From an uncultured Clostridia bacterium (lineage in GTDB: Bacteria; Bacillota; Clostridia; Christensenellales; Borkfalkiaceae), in contig CALVXL010000037.1 of assembly GCA_944369635.1 (NCBI GenBank), positions 1-7,576 on the forward strand: a stretch of DNA of 7,576 nt. Reading direction: 5' to 3'. Position 1 is the first letter of the stretch. Each line of letters begins with the position of its first letter. A program made the position numbers and the translations under genes. This document shows, one piece after another, positions 6,648-7,576 of this stretch. The notes beneath the pieces were generated by a model. It saw only the letters and a program-made list of their open reading frames with translations. It did not search any database and was not told the DNA's origin.

Positions 6648-6682
6648 TAAACAAAAATAAAAATCAGATTAAAATAATTACT

Positions 6683-6706
6683 TTTTTACCCTTATTTAGG
6701 TAAAAA
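6683..6706. promoter_or_regulatory. Inverted repeat in the divergent intergenic region (candidate operator)
   Basis: TTTTTACC (6683-6690) and GGTAAAAA (6699-6706) are perfect 8-base inverted arms with an 8-base spacer. They sit between the two divergent promoters, about 36 bases from each -35 box, where one regulator could act on both genes. Just right of it is a 10-base direct repeat AAATTTTAGC (6704-6713 and 6716-6725). The A+T-rich background weakens both. Confidence 0.35.
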
Positions 6707-6735
6707 TTTTAGCTTAAATTTTAGCGAAAAAATAA

Positions 6736-6745
6736 AATACGTATT
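6736..6745. promoter_or_regulatory. CpG-centred palindrome overlapping the lipoprotein promoter (candidate LacI operator)
   Basis: AATACGTATT is a perfect 10-base palindrome with a central CG, as is usual for LacI-family operators. It overlaps the first two bases of the -35 box at 6744-6749, a position suited to repression. Assignment to the divergent LacI-type regulator is inference. Confidence 0.4.
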
Positions 6746-6772
6746 GACTTCGCGTAGTGGGGTTGATACAAT
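6744..6772 (+). promoter_or_regulatory. Sigma-A promoter of the lipoprotein gene
   Basis: The -35 box TTGACT (6744-6749) and -10 box TACAAT (6767-6772) are separated by 17 bases. The predicted start of transcription is near 6779, giving a leader of about 60 bases. Confidence 0.8.
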
Positions 6773-6840
6773 TAAATCGGAAAGATCAGGGATAGTTTTT
6801 TTGGTTTTGCAGAAAAATGAAATTAACAGAGGTTAAAAAA

Positions 6841-7576
6841 TTGAAAAAAATAGTTGTATACATGCTTACCGCATTGCTCTCCGTTTCGCTGATTGCCGCA
6901 GGATGTTCCGAAAAAAAGAACCTGCAGGCGGACTTTACCGTCGGCGGAAACGCGGGTAAATCCATCGTCAAGGCGGAAAGTTTTCCCGATATGCCTGCAA
7001 ATTACAAGTTTTACGATTATAATGCGGCGGCGCAAGATTTGGTCGACGTGATTTTTTCCTTTACGAAAAACGATGAAGCTCAAATTCCCGTTTACGTTTC
7101 CGGCGATCCGTCGAGCTGGGATCCCGTCGGCATGTGGGTGGATCAATCCCGCCCCATAGAGGGCAATCCGCTCGTAACGGGTTATCTCAAACGCAAATTC
7201 ACGCTGCCGACGTATATCGGGGACAACCGTTTTCTGTCGCGCGGCGGAGAAAACATGACTATGCTCGCGTCCGTTCTGGGCGCGTCGTATGCGGGCGTGG
7301 ATATGTCGGATTTCGGTTTGGGCGAAACTTCTTACGATATGGCGGAAATGACCCTTTCGGCATATAACACGGGAACGAAACTCGTTTCCAATGCGGGCGT
7401 ACAGGGGCAGAGTTTCTGGTACGATATCTTTCCGCAGATACTCTTCGCGCGTCTTTACGATATTTACGACGACACGCAATATATGAAGGAAATGGTTCTG
7501 AACGGCGCCGATCAGTGGCTGGAAGCTTTGCCGAATTTCGTAAAGGACGGGCAGGTGAATTACGAATTCGTCGGCT
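6841..7576 (+). CDS. Secreted lipoprotein of unrecognised family (C-terminus cut by window edge)
   Basis: The frame is open to the right edge, giving 245 residues so far. The N-terminus is a lipoprotein signal peptide: KK, a hydrophobic stretch (about residues 4-20) and a lipobox ending AAGC with the lipidated cysteine at 22, so the protein is anchored on the outer face of the membrane. I chose the TTG at 6841 because AGAGG (6828-6832) lies 8 bases upstream; an in-frame ATG at 6817 has no Shine-Dalgarno and would add 8 residues. The mature part is rich in tryptophan, tyrosine and aspartate (SSWDPVGMWVDQSRP near residue 90, then LSRGGENMTMLASVLGASY, and FPQILFARLYDIYDDTQYM near 200), with an alternating helical pattern that would suit an (alpha/alpha) barrel carbohydrate-active protein. 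I cannot name the family. It does not look like a standard ABC sugar-binding lipoprotein. It is divergent from, and probably controlled by, the LacI-type regulator. Confidence 0.85.
   Translation, partial: MKKIVVYMLTALLSVSLIAAGCSEKKNLQADFTVGGNAGKSIVKAESFPDMPANYKFYDYNAAAQDLVDVIFSFTKNDEAQIPVYVSGDPSSWDPVGMWVDQSRPIEGNPLVTGYLKRKFTLPTYIGDNRFLSRGGENMTMLASVLGASYAGVDMSDFGLGETSYDMAEMTLSAYNTGTKLVSNAGVQGQSFWYDIFPQILFARLYDIYDDTQYMKEMVLNGADQWLEALPNFVKDGQVNYEFVG

Noticed and set aside
1..7576. CRISPR array, tRNA or rRNA genes, insertion sequences, phage or toxin-antitoxin genes
   Set aside because: I saw no regularly spaced repeats, no tRNA-like cloverleaf, no transposase or integrase motifs and no defence-type proteins; all sizeable reading frames are explained by sugar-metabolism and regulatory genes.

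Overview
The window most resembles a low-to-mid GC Gram-positive gut anaerobe (Firmicutes, Clostridia-like). The basis is AGGAG-type ribosome binding sites, near-consensus sigma-A promoters with 17-bp spacers, a short lipoprotein signal peptide, and a dense sugar-utilisation layout with one regulator per small transcription unit. No marker gene fixes the taxon, so this is inference.

Layout. 1-750 (minus) is the N-terminal 250 residues of an AraC-family regulator that runs off the left edge. It has its own promoter (813-841) and repeats upstream of it (863-907). 950-1981 (minus) encodes a regulator with an intact LacI-type sugar-sensing domain. Its DNA-binding end looks like the damaged remains of a GntR-type winged helix, and it has a good terminator (905-935). 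1972-3159 (plus) is a small cytoplasmic trehalase-family (GH37-like) glycosidase that overlaps the start of the preceding regulator by 10 bases on the opposite strand. 3235-5403 (plus) is a GH112 beta-galactoside phosphorylase with its own promoter (3180-3208) and a strong terminator (5415-5452). 5596-6597 (minus) is a complete LacI-family regulator. 6841 to the right edge (plus) is the start of a secreted lipoprotein of unrecognised family, divergent from the LacI gene. The shared 243-bp intergenic region holds both promoters and several candidate operators.

How it may work together. The two enzymes lack signal peptides and are probably cytoplasmic. GH112 enzymes split beta-galactosides such as lacto-N-biose, galacto-N-biose or galactosyl-rhamnose with phosphate, giving galactose 1-phosphate. 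The GH37-like enzyme would hydrolyse an alpha-glycoside. Together they suggest stepwise breakdown of an imported galactose-containing host or plant oligosaccharide, but no transporter or downstream sugar kinase lies in the window. The extracytoplasmic lipoprotein, under a different regulator, may belong to a separate sugar locus extending to the right.

The most unusual point is the regulator at 950-1981. Pieces of a GntR winged helix (FPAGT, then KFPAES, then KKRSLN...) lie in two reading frames with a segment missing. The place where its promoter and first helix should be is occupied by the start of the glycosidase gene.
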